Source of the DNA: Gemmatimonadota bacterium
GTDB lineage: Bacteria; Gemmatimonadota; Gemmatimonadetes; Longimicrobiales; Longimicrobiaceae
Length of the DNA: 7,645 nucleotides
NCBI GenBank assembly: GCA_019240375.1
Contig: JAFAYN010000074.1
Span: 1-7,645, forward strand
Direction: 5' to 3'
This document shows, in pieces, positions 1 to 6,013 of the stretch. The notes beneath the pieces were generated by a model that did not search any database, was not told the DNA's origin, and worked only from the letters and a program-made list of their open reading frames with translations. Position 1 is the stretch's first letter; every line of letters begins with the position of its first letter. The translations under genes and the position numbers were made by a program.

Positions 1-1072
1 CGAACAGACCGAAAGGGACCAGGCTGGCGAACGGGTCGGACGACTTTTCCGCGATCCGCACCAGCCGCCAGAAGATCAGCCCGAAGGTGATCAGCACCAC
101 CGCCACCCCCAGGAAGCCCCACTCCTCCCCCACCACCGAGAAGATGAAGTCGGTGTGCTGCTCCGGGAGGAAGGCCAGCCGCTTCTGCGTCCCCAGGGTG
201 AACCCCTTGCCGAGCCACCCGCCGCTCCCGATCGCCACCCTCGACTGGATCAGGTTGTACCCCGCCCCGCGCGGATCGACCGAGGGATCCAGGAAGACCA
301 TGAAGCGGTTCTTCTGGTACGGCTTCAGCGAGTTCCAGAGGGCCCACGACACCGACCCCGCCATGATGTTGACGACCAGGATGGTCGCCGCCTCCGACAG
401 GTACACGCGCCAGCGGAACAGGAGGAAGGCGATCAGGATGATCCACACCCCCCAGACCCACGGGTTGATCGACAGGAAGAGGCCCGCCGCCGGGCTGAGG
501 AGGAGGAAGAGCGTCCGGAGGGGAGTCCCCGCCCAGAAGAGCGCCCACACCAGGATCGACGCGAAGACCAGCGCCGTCCCCAGGTCGGGCTGGGCCATGA
601 CCAACGCCATGGGGACCATCACCACGGCGATCGGCTTCCACAGCGCCCAGAGCGTGGTGGGGGCCTCGCGCCACTCCCCCAGCACCCGCGACAGCATCAG
701 GACCACCGCAATCTTGGCGATCTCCGAGGTCTGCAGGCGCACCGGCCCGACCTGGATCCAGCTCGACGAGCTTTCCGCCGTCCCCGCGCCCCCGCCGATG
801 ATCAGGGTCAGCAGGAGGAGGACCAGCGCCACCGCGTAGATCGGCTGCGCCGCCCACTCCAGCCAGGTCACCGGGATGCGCAGGATGAAGGGGACCGCGA
901 CCATGCTCAGCGCGAACCAGAGGAGCTGCTGCTTCCAGATCCCCGTCACCACCTTGGAGGGGACGTCCAGCACCCCCGCGCTGTACACCATGGCGATCCC
1001 GAACAGGGACAGCCCCACCACCAGGAAGAACAGGACCGGATCGCCGAGCCGGATTGCACGCACACGCTTCAT
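1..1072 (-). CDS. rodA: RodA, SEDS-family peptidoglycan glycosyltransferase (3' end outside window)
   Basis: RodA is the multi-pass membrane polymerase that joins lipid II into glycan strands during lateral wall growth, working with a class B PBP and the MreBCD filament. I translated 357 residues from ATG at 1072; the frame is still open at base 1, so the C-terminus is missing. Diagnostic SEDS motifs are visible: AQPDLGTALVF at residues 160-170, GSGGWLGKGFTLGTQ at 282-296, and FLPEQHTDFIFSVVGEE at 301-317. D308 in HTDFIF matches, by family knowledge, the essential extracellular-loop aspartate of RodA. Many hydrophobic segments are present, for example residues 12-33, 49-62 and 78-94. The conserved C-terminal motif lies about 40 residues further along than I remember for E. 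coli RodA, so this is a long version with extra sequence in the middle. The gene starts 19 bases after mreD, with only a weak GGGTG-like ribosome binding site, and is surely co-transcribed with it. FtsW is the alternative paralogue; the mre context favours RodA. Confidence 0.96.
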   Translation of the reverse strand, partial: MKRVRAIRLGDPVLFFLVVGLSLFGIAMVYSAGVLDVPSKVVTGIWKQQLLWFALSMVAVPFILRIPVTWLEWAAQPIYAVALVLLLLTLIIGGGAGTAESSSSWIQVGPVRLQTSEIAKIAVVLMLSRVLGEWREAPTTLWALWKPIAVVMVPMALVMAQPDLGTALVFASILVWALFWAGTPLRTLFLLLSPAAGLFLSINPWVWGVWIILIAFLLFRWRVYLSEAATILVVNIMAGSVSWALWNSLKPYQKNRFMVFLDPSVDPRGAGYNLIQSRVAIGSGGWLGKGFTLGTQKRLAFLPEQHTDFIFSVVGEEWGFLGVAVVLITFGLIFWRLVRIAEKSSDPFASLVPFGLF

Positions 1073-1091
1073 GGTCACACCCGCGAGACGT

Positions 1092-1568
1092 TCAGGAAAG
1101 CGTGCGGTACGCCGTGTATGCCGCGATCCCGGCCGCCGCCGCGTAGAGTGCCATCAGCGGCGAGACCAGGATGAGCGAAGAGGGCGAACCGGGCTGCGCT
1201 CTCGCCAGCAGGATCAGGTGCAGCAGGATGTCGTAGAGCCACTTCCCCGCGAACAGGTAGAAGGCGAGGAAGATCGGGCTGTCGCCCGAGAAAAGGTCGC
1301 GCGACCGCGAGCCCAGGAACCCCAGGATCGCCAGCGCCAGCGCGCTGGCCCCGAAGGTGAGCGGGATCACCGCCCCCTCCACGATCCCCAGCAGGAGCCC
1401 CAGCCCCGCCGCCCACCCGCTGCGCATCTGCCGGGCAGCGAGCAGGAGCGCGACCACGATCAGGTCCGGAACGAAGTGGCCGAGCCCGAGCCCGACACGT
1501 AGTACGAGGTCCAGAACCACCAGGATCACGACGAGCGCCCCGAGCGCCCATCGGTGTGCACCATTCAT
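1092..1568 (-). CDS. mreD: MreD, rod shape-determining membrane protein
   Basis: MreD is a small integral membrane protein of the elongasome that binds MreC and helps link MreB to the wall-synthesis enzymes. This protein has 158 residues, normal for MreD, and is almost wholly hydrophobic. About five membrane segments can be seen, near residues 8-28, 33-46, 54-84, 99-122 and 132-152. A conserved-looking polar patch (FVPDL, residues 32-36) follows the first segment. MreD diverges strongly in sequence, so the call rests on size, topology and its place directly after mreC. The start is well supported: ATG at 1568 overlaps the mreC TGA in an ATGA junction, and GGAGG (plus-strand bases 1577-1581) sits 8 bases upstream inside the mreC 3' end. 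It ends with TGA at 1092-1094. Translation is probably coupled to mreC. Confidence 0.93.
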   Translation of the reverse strand: MNGAHRWALGALVVILVVLDLVLRVGLGLGHFVPDLIVVALLLAARQMRSGWAAGLGLLLGIVEGAVIPLTFGASALALAILGFLGSRSRDLFSGDSPIFLAFYLFAGKWLYDILLHLILLARAQPGSPSSLILVSPLMALYAAAAGIAAYTAYRTLS

Positions 1569-2674
1569 CGCTGCCGCCTCCGCCCCGTGTCCGGCGGGGT
1601 CCCCGGCTGCGGCGGCACGGGCGTGCCCGCCTGCGGGGTGCCCTGCGTCCCCTGTGTGTTCTGGTCCTGTCGAATGACCGGCCGCCCCAGGAGCCTGGGG
1701 CCGCTCGGCCGCGGCGTCCGGCGCGGGGCCGGCCGCTCCACGGGCGCGGCCGGTGCCGCCGCCGGAGCGGCGCGCGGGAGCATGAGCGAGTCGGGCGGGG
1801 GCCCCTGCCGCAGCCGGATCCCCCAGGCGCCGGCCAGGTCCTGCACCGTGGTGGTGGACTGGGGCGCGCCCAGCACCAGCACGTGGCTCATCTCGTCCGG
1901 CGACACCAGGGGACGGATCAGGTAGATCCGCTGCCAGGTGCTCGCCTCGCTCTCCGTCCCCACCACCTCGCCGATCGGGATCCCGCGGGGGTAGGTCCCC
2001 CCGCTCCCCGAGGTGACGATCAGCGTCCCCTTCTTCGGCACCGTGTGCAGTGCGGTGGAGGTCAGCGCCAGCATCCGGTCCCCGCCCGGCCCCGCGTGCG
2101 GCTCCACGATCCCGTACGTCTGCCCGTCCACCGACACCGCGCTGGCGCGGAAGTTCGGGTTGGTCCAGTCGTACCCCACCGCGTCCTGGCCGTACACCTC
2201 CTTGATCATCCCCACCAGCCCCCGCGAGGTCACCACCGGCGACCCGGCGTGCACCCCGTCCCGGGCGCCGCCCGTGACCAGGAAGCTCCCCTGCTCCGCC
2301 GATCCCCCCGGCCGCACCACCTCCGCCGCCACGAACGAGTAGGGGAGGCGCTGGCGCATCCCCAGGAGCCCGCGGAGCTGCCGGTTCTCGGAGACCAGGC
2401 TGGCCTGCCCGACCAGGAACGCCGCCAGGCTGTCGCGCTCCGCCCGCACCTCGCTGGCGTCGGCGAACTGCCCGTCGTGGTCCACGGCGCCCCGCTCCAT
2501 CGCGATGAAGGGGAGGAGCACGGTCGAGCGGACCCCGCTCGCGATCCCCACGCGATACCGGTCGGGGAGGACGAGGAGGAGGGCCGCGAGCACGACGAAC
2601 AGGACGGCAAGTCCCAGGTCGCGCTTCCGCCCGCGCTCTCCCCCGCTGCTGAGGTACGGCCTGAACGCGCTCAG
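1565..2674 (-). CDS. mreC: MreC, rod shape-determining protein with proline-rich C-terminal tail
   Basis: MreC is a bitopic inner-membrane protein whose periplasmic part assembles and activates the RodA/PBP2 wall machinery. From the proposed start it has 369 residues: a short basic cytoplasmic stretch (1-19, ending ERGRKRD), one membrane helix (about 20-37), a likely coiled coil (about 65-105), and the beta-rich MreC core (about 113-270), with typical stretches such as SPVVTSRGLVGMI and IPIGEVVG. A tail rich in Pro, Ala, Arg, Thr and Gln follows (about 283-369) and is longer than in most MreC proteins I know. The start is unusual: this frame has no ATG, GTG or TTG between 2935 and the membrane helix. 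A CTG at 2674-2672 overlaps the mreB TGA (CTGA) with GGAG 10 bases upstream, and gives the expected N-terminus. The next usable codon, GTG at 2593, would remove half the helix. The identity is secure; the exact start is inferred. Confidence 0.94.
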   Translation of the reverse strand: MSAFRPYLSSGGERGRKRDLGLAVLFVVLAALLLVLPDRYRVGIASGVRSTVLLPFIAMERGAVDHDGQFADASEVRAERDSLAAFLVGQASLVSENRQLRGLLGMRQRLPYSFVAAEVVRPGGSAEQGSFLVTGGARDGVHAGSPVVTSRGLVGMIKEVYGQDAVGYDWTNPNFRASAVSVDGQTYGIVEPHAGPGGDRMLALTSTALHTVPKKGTLIVTSGSGGTYPRGIPIGEVVGTESEASTWQRIYLIRPLVSPDEMSHVLVLGAPQSTTTVQDLAGAWGIRLRQGPPPDSLMLPRAAPAAAPAAPVERPAPRRTPRPSGPRLLGRPVIRQDQNTQGTQGTPQAGTPVPPQPGTPPDTGRRRQR

Positions 2675-3708
2675 GTGGTCAACACTCCGCGGTACTTTTC
2701 GATGTCGTCGAGGATCCGGCCCGCCCCGCGCACCACGCAGGTCAGCGGCTCCTCGTCCACGTGGATCGGCAGGTTGGTCTCCCGCGCGATCAGGACGTCG
2801 AGGCCGCGGATCAGGGCGCCGCCGCCCGTCATCACGATCCCCCGGTCCACGATGTCGGAGGCCAGCTCCGGCGGGGTGATCTCCAGCGCCCGCCGCACCG
2901 CCTCCACGATCGCCTGGATCGGCTCCTGGATGCACTCCCGGATCTCCTGCGAGTGTACCCGCACCGTCTTGGGGATCCCCGAAACCAGGTCGCGCCCCTT
3001 GACGTCCATCTCGCGCTCGTCGCCGGTGGAGAAGGCCGACCCGATCTGGATCTTGACCGCCTCCGCCGTCGCCTCGCCGATCATCAGGTTGTAGTTCTTG
3101 CGCAGGAAGGTGACGATGGCGTTGTCGATCTCGTCGCCGCCCACCCGGATCGAGGTGTCGCAGACGATCCCCGAGAGCGCGATCACCGCGATCTCCGTGG
3201 TCCCGCCGCCGATGTCGATCACCATGTTCCCGGTGGGCGTCTCCACCGGGAGCCCCACGCCGATGGCCGCCGCCATGGGCTCGGCCACCATGTACACCTC
3301 CTTGGCCCCCGCCGCGTGTGCGCTGGACCGCACCGCGCGCCGCTCCAGCTCGGTGATCCCCGAGGGGACCCCGACCACCATGGTCGGTTTGAGCTTCAGG
3401 AACCGCTTGTTGGTCACCGTGGTCAGGAAGTAGCGGAGCATCACCTCCGTCACGTCCACGTCCGCGATCACCCCGTCCTTGAGGGGGCGGATGGCGGCCA
3501 CGCCCTCGGGCGTACGCCCCAGCATCCGCTTCGCCTCCAGCCCGATCCCCTTGATCCGGTTGGTGGCCTTTTCCATCGCCACCACCGAGGGCTCGTTGAG
3601 GACGATCCCCTCACCCTTGACGTAAACGAGCGTATTCGCGGTCCCCAGGTCGACGGCGATGTCGTTGACCGGGATGAAGCTCCCCGACTTGAGCCAGCGA
3701 AGGGCCAT
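2671..3708 (-). CDS. mreB: MreB, actin-like rod shape-determining protein
   Basis: MreB is the bacterial actin homologue that forms membrane-bound filaments under the inner membrane and guides insertion of new lateral wall. The protein has 345 residues, a typical length. The actin-fold nucleotide site is complete: phosphate-1 loop IAVDLGTANTLVY (17-29), VAEPMAAAIG with E143 as the expected catalytic glutamate, phosphate-2 loop NMVIDIGGGTTEIAVI (161-176), and adenosine loop IVMTGGGALIRGLD (291-304). The N-terminal MALRWLKSGSFI is short, basic and hydrophobic, fitting the amphipathic membrane-binding helix seen in many MreB proteins. ATG at 3708 has GGAA 6 bases upstream. The stop TGA (2671-2673) overlaps the proposed CTG start of mreC. 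As first gene of the mre cluster behind a long non-coding stretch, it probably has its own promoter. No odd residues were seen. Confidence 0.98.
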   Translation of the reverse strand: MALRWLKSGSFIPVNDIAVDLGTANTLVYVKGEGIVLNEPSVVAMEKATNRIKGIGLEAKRMLGRTPEGVAAIRPLKDGVIADVDVTEVMLRYFLTTVTNKRFLKLKPTMVVGVPSGITELERRAVRSSAHAAGAKEVYMVAEPMAAAIGVGLPVETPTGNMVIDIGGGTTEIAVIALSGIVCDTSIRVGGDEIDNAIVTFLRKNYNLMIGEATAEAVKIQIGSAFSTGDEREMDVKGRDLVSGIPKTVRVHSQEIRECIQEPIQAIVEAVRRALEITPPELASDIVDRGIVMTGGGALIRGLDVLIARETNLPIHVDEEPLTCVVRGAGRILDDIEKYRGVLTT

Positions 3709-4060
3709 TGTCTATTCCGACACTTTCTCGAGTTTCAACCCACGCACCCACAAGGGAGCGATGGCAGGGCATAAAGCCTTGTGATGGATTCGCTTCTATG
3801 AAACCGTCAAAGCTACGCCGCTGCAAGGGTGTACGCAAGCCGAATTCCCCATGTTCGGGCAGGCGCGGACGGCCACATGCAGGGGGCATGCCGCACCGAC
3901 TTTCGGATGCGATTTCGGGTTGGTCGGGTGGGGTGTTCGTGGTGGCGGACCGCTCCAGAGCCTGCCGATACCGCCGGCAGTCTCCCCACCCCGGAGTGAG
4001 CCCACGATACTGCCGTGGTCTCCCTCCGCAACATCTTCTAGGAACTGTAGAAACAGCAAC
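3709..4060. other. Non-coding leader region upstream of mreB, with potential hairpins
   Basis: About 350 bases separate the dut terminator from mreB and show no credible gene. Frames that are open here lack a ribosome binding site, family motifs and the strong G/C third-position bias of the real genes. The region is less G/C-rich than its surroundings and must hold the promoter and 5' leader of the mre operon; I could not fix the promoter boxes. Possible structure: GGGTGGGG (3926-3933) is perfectly complementary to CCCCACCC (3984-3991), and between them lies a CTGCCG/CGGCAG hairpin (3962-3967 with 3975-3980). A small CATGC/GCATG hairpin lies at about 3876-3890. I found no tRNA, rRNA or riboswitch that I recognise. 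A small RNA or structured leader is possible but unproven. Confidence 0.4.
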
Positions 4061-4091
4061 AAAAAAGCCTTCCCCCAGAATTGGGGGAAGG
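4061..4091 (-). terminator. Rho-independent terminator downstream of dut
   Basis: On the minus strand a perfect 10-bp stem (CCTTCCCCCA paired with TGGGGGAAGG, loop of 4) at 4068-4091 is followed by C and then six T residues (plus-strand A tract 4061-4066). This is the classical intrinsic terminator layout and suits the end of the dut transcript, about 175 bases after the dut stop codon. The hairpin also forms the outer edge of the palindromic repeat block, so it may have arrived as part of a repeat rather than evolving as a dedicated terminator. Confidence 0.82.
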
Positions 4092-4237
4092 TGTCGAGCG
4101 CAGCGAGGCGGATGGGGGCGTGCGACGGCAGCCCCCCTCCCCCGGCCCCTCCCCCACGAGGGGGGAGGGGAGCACGACAACCGCTGTTTTCTCTTGCAGT
4201 TCTCCCCCTTTCTCCTGCTTGCGGGGGATCAAGGGGG
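4068..4237. repeat. Composite block of G/C-tract palindromes (dispersed intergenic repeat type)
   Basis: Several inverted repeats lie back to back in the non-coding stretch after dut. They are CCTTCCCCCA/TGGGGGAAGG (4068-4091); GGGGGC..TGC/GCA..GCCCCC with one bulged base (4114-4136); CCCCTCCCCC/GGGGGAGGGG (4146-4155 with 4161-4170); and CCCCCTT/AAGGGGG (4204-4210 with 4231-4237). The arm CCCCTCCCCC is also tandemly doubled (4134-4143 and 4146-4155). The linker with AGCGCAGCGAGGCGGATGGG resembles dispersed intergenic repeats I have met in several high-GC phyla, where false translation gives peptides such as SPLVGEGPGEGG. No transposase is nearby. Only one copy is visible here, so membership of a genome-wide family is inference. 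Confidence 0.65.
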
Positions 4238-4264
4238 CTGCTGTGGGTCGGGGGGATAGGGGGC

Positions 4265-4702
4265 CTACCGCCCCGTGGACCCGAACCCGCCCGTCCCGCG
4301 CTCCGTGATCCCGATCTCCTCCACCTCCGCTACCTCGGGAGCCACGAAGCGCGCGAACACCAGCTGCGCGATCCTGGTTCCCCGTGGGATCGGCACCGCC
4401 TCGGTCCCCGAGTTCCAGACGATCACCTTCAGCTCGCCGCGGTAGTCGGGGTCGATGGTGGCGGGGGAGTTGGGGAGGGTGATCCCATATTTCAGCGCCA
4501 GCCCGGAGCGGGGGCGCACCTGGCACTCCACGTCGCCGGGAAGCTCCATCGCCAGGCCGGTGGCGACCAGGCGGCGCTCGCCGGGAGCGAGTACGAAGTC
4601 GGCCTCCGCCGAGGCCACGTCGTACCCGGCCGAGCCGGCGGTCTGGCGGGTGGGGAGCGGGAGGTCCGGGTTGTGGGGGAGGCGCTGGAAGCGGACGATC
4701 AT
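4265..4702 (-). CDS. dut: dUTP diphosphatase (trimeric dUTPase)
   Basis: dUTPase hydrolyses dUTP to dUMP and pyrophosphate, keeping uracil out of DNA and feeding thymidylate synthesis in the cytoplasm. The protein has 145 residues, the usual size of the homotrimeric family. All five motifs are present: [10 protein letters not shown] (22-31), [12 protein letters not shown] (63-74), [12 protein letters not shown] (82-93, with D84 as the expected catalytic aspartate), RIAQLVF (110-116) and the C-terminal P-loop-like arm [11 protein letters not shown] (135-145). Residue 81, just before TID, is Ala where Gly is common; this is a mild variation. ATG at 4702 has GGGAA about 5 bases upstream, and the stop is TAG at 4265-4267. 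The gene follows ald, but a hairpin with a T-rich tract ends 13 bases before its start codon. No promoter fits in that gap, so expression probably relies on readthrough or on attenuation. Confidence 0.98.
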   Translation of the reverse strand: MIVRFQRLPHNPDLPLPTRQTAGSAGYDVASAEADFVLAPGERRLVATGLAMELPGDVECQVRPRSGLALKYGITLPNSPATIDPDYRGELKVIVWNSGTEAVPIPRGTRIAQLVFARFVAPEVAEVEEIGITERGTGGFGSTGR

Positions 4703-4715
4703 GGAGATTCCCGGG

Positions 4716-4752
4716 AAAAAGAAAGGGACAGCCCGCGAGCGCAGGCTGTCCC
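4716..4752 (-). terminator. Rho-independent terminator or attenuator between ald and dut
   Basis: On the minus strand GGGACAGCC and GGCTGTCCC (plus-strand 4744-4752 and 4725-4733) form a perfect 9-bp stem with a 10-base loop. TTTCTTTTT (plus-strand 4716-4724) follows at once. It lies 28 bases after the ald stop codon and ends 13 bases before the dut ATG. One arm lies within the first unit of a neighbouring 14-base direct repeat, so a second copy of that arm could compete for pairing. It could therefore be a plain ald terminator, a partial terminator setting the ald/dut ratio, or an attenuator of dut. Confidence 0.82.
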
Positions 4753-4773
4753 CTGTAACCTGTCCCCTATAAC
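4746..4773. repeat. Two tandem 14-base repeats between ald and dut
   Basis: CTGTCCCCTGTAAC (4746-4759) is followed directly by CTGTCCCCTATAAC (4760-4773), differing at one base, and then by a partial third CTG. The repeat overlaps the arm of the adjacent terminator hairpin. Motifs of the CTGTCCCCTGTAAC kind seem familiar as dispersed intergenic repeats in some high-GC genomes, but that is from memory and needs a genome search. Confidence 0.75.
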
Positions 4774-4780
4774 CTGCCGT

Positions 4781-5896
4781 TCAGCCCATCACCGTATCGA
4801 GCTGCTCCAGCGGGAGGCCGAACGCCTCTGCCACGCCCGGATACACCACCTTGCCGTTCACGATGTTCAGGCCGAGGGCCAGGGCACGGTCGCGCTGGCA
4901 GGCCTGCTGCCACCCCAGGTTGGCCAGGCGGATGGCGTACGGGAAGGTCGCGTTGGTGAGCGCCAGCGTCGAGGTGCGCGGCACCCCGCCCGGCATGTTC
5001 GCCACGCCGTAGTGGATCACGCCGTCGATCTCGTAGATCGGGTTCTCGTGCGTGGTCGGACGGATCGTTTCCACGCACCCGCCCTGGTCCACCGCCACGT
5101 CCACGATCACCGACCCCTTCTTCATCAGCTTCAGGTCCTCGCGGAGGATTAGCTTCGGGGCCTTGGCGCCCGGGAGGAGCACCCCGCCCACCACCAGGTC
5201 CGCCCCCTCCAGCTTCTCCAGCAGGTTGTGGCGGTTGGAGTAGATCATCTCCACGTTCGCCGGCATCACGTCCGACAGGTAGCGGAGACGGTCCAGCGAC
5301 AGGTCCAGAATGGTGACCCGGGCGCCGAAGCCCGCCGCCATCTTCGCCGCGTTGGTCCCCACCACGCCACCGCCGATGATGAGCACGTTGGCCGGCGCCA
5401 CGCCCGGGACGCCGCCCAGCAGCATCCCCCGGCCGCCGTAGTACTTCTCCAGGTACTTGGCGCCCGCCTGGATCGCCATCCGCCCCGCGACCTCGCTCAT
5501 CGGCGTCAGCAGCGGGAGCTCGCCCGAGGGGAGCTGCACCGTCTCGTAGGCGATGGCGATGGATTTGGACTTCACCAGCGCCTGCGTCAGCGCCTCGTCC
5601 GCCGCGAAGTGGAAGTAGGTGAAGAGCACCTGGCCCTCGCGGATCCGCGGATACTCCACCGCGATCGGCTCCTTCACCTTCATGATCATCTCGGCGCGGG
5701 CCCAGACGTCGTCCACGCTGTCCAGGATCTGCGCCCCGACCGACGTGTACTGCTCGTCGGTGAAGCCGCTCCCCTCGCCGGCGCCCTTTTCGACGAAGAC
5801 GGTGTGACCCGCCCTGGTCAGCGCCTCCGCACCCGCCGGGACCAGCGCGATGCGGTTCTCGTTGGTTTTGATTTCCTTCGGGACGCCGATAAGCAT
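4781..5896 (-). CDS. ald: Alanine dehydrogenase (NAD-dependent)
   Basis: Alanine dehydrogenase interconverts L-alanine plus NAD+ and pyruvate plus ammonia plus NADH, linking nitrogen and carbon metabolism in the cytoplasm; it is usually a hexamer. From ATG at 5896 the protein has 371 residues, the standard length. The N-terminus [22 protein letters not shown] is typical and carries the conserved Arg (R15) of the substrate site. MKVKEP (about 70-75) and FTYFHFAAD (about 89-97) hold the expected catalytic Lys and His (K73 and H94). The NAD-binding Rossmann loop is [14 protein letters not shown] (about 170-183), followed by an acidic residue at the end of the second strand (TILDLS). The C-terminal region [16 protein letters not shown] is also characteristic. 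An upstream in-frame ATG at 5986 would add 30 unlike residues encoded by the pnp terminator, so I rejected it. No clear ribosome binding site precedes 5896. The gene sits alone between two terminators, so it should have its own promoter within about 45 bases. Confidence 0.97.
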   Translation of the reverse strand: MLIGVPKEIKTNENRIALVPAGAEALTRAGHTVFVEKGAGEGSGFTDEQYTSVGAQILDSVDDVWARAEMIMKVKEPIAVEYPRIREGQVLFTYFHFAADEALTQALVKSKSIAIAYETVQLPSGELPLLTPMSEVAGRMAIQAGAKYLEKYYGGRGMLLGGVPGVAPANVLIIGGGVVGTNAAKMAAGFGARVTILDLSLDRLRYLSDVMPANVEMIYSNRHNLLEKLEGADLVVGGVLLPGAKAPKLILREDLKLMKKGSVIVDVAVDQGGCVETIRPTTHENPIYEIDGVIHYGVANMPGGVPRTSTLALTNATFPYAIRLANLGWQQACQRDRALALGLNIVNGKVVYPGVAEAFGLPLEQLDTVMG

Positions 5897-5940
5897 TGGA
5901 CTGATATGCGTAGAGTGGTTGATGTCGGAACCGCGCCCTG

Positions 5941-5983
5941 AAAAAAAAGGAGCGGACGTGCGCCAACATAGCACGTCCGCTCC
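5941..5983 (-). terminator. Strong Rho-independent terminator of pnp
   Basis: On the minus strand GGAGCGGACGTGC (5983-5971) and GCACGTCCGCTCC (5961-5949) form a perfect 13-bp stem with a 9-base loop. Eight T residues (plus-strand A tract 5941-5948) follow directly. It begins 30 bases after the pnp stop codon and is the strongest terminator in the window. It separates pnp from ald, so ald transcription must restart in the 44 bases between this T tract and its ATG, or overlap the hairpin itself. Confidence 0.96.
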
Positions 5984-6013
5984 CATCGCGCGAGAGTTAC
6001 GGGTGAGCGGGGC

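Noticed and set aside
1556..3094. Long plus-strand open frame of 512 codons opposite mreC and mreB, with similar ones at 155-1174, 2761-3774 and 3851-5152
   Set aside because: They lie antisense to genes with full family motifs, their translations are low-complexity strings rich in Arg, Pro, His and Asp, and they show no domains; high GC makes such frames common by chance.
3780..3812. TTGACG on the minus strand (plus-strand 3805-3810) as minus 35 box of the mreB promoter
   Set aside because: No acceptable minus 10 box lies 16-18 bases downstream, so I could not support the promoter.
3900..4060. 6S RNA-like long hairpin upstream of mreB
   Set aside because: Pairing between the arms is patchy and asymmetric, and I could not find the conserved central bubble pattern by eye.
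3611..4259. Possible small genes in the mreB-dut gap on both strands
   Set aside because: No ribosome binding sites, no family features, and no G/C third-position bias; the peptides with SPLVGEGPGEGG or SPPPSWGRGRGRG are typical false translations of the palindromic repeat.
4767..5969. A 400-codon minus-strand frame in the same stretch as ald
   Set aside because: It is a shifted reading of ald with Gly/Arg-rich nonsense composition; the ald frame has all alanine dehydrogenase motifs.
5897..5986. Extension of ald to an upstream ATG at 5986
   Set aside because: The extra 30 residues are encoded by the pnp terminator hairpin and its T tract and do not resemble the family; [10 protein letters not shown] is the standard N-terminus.
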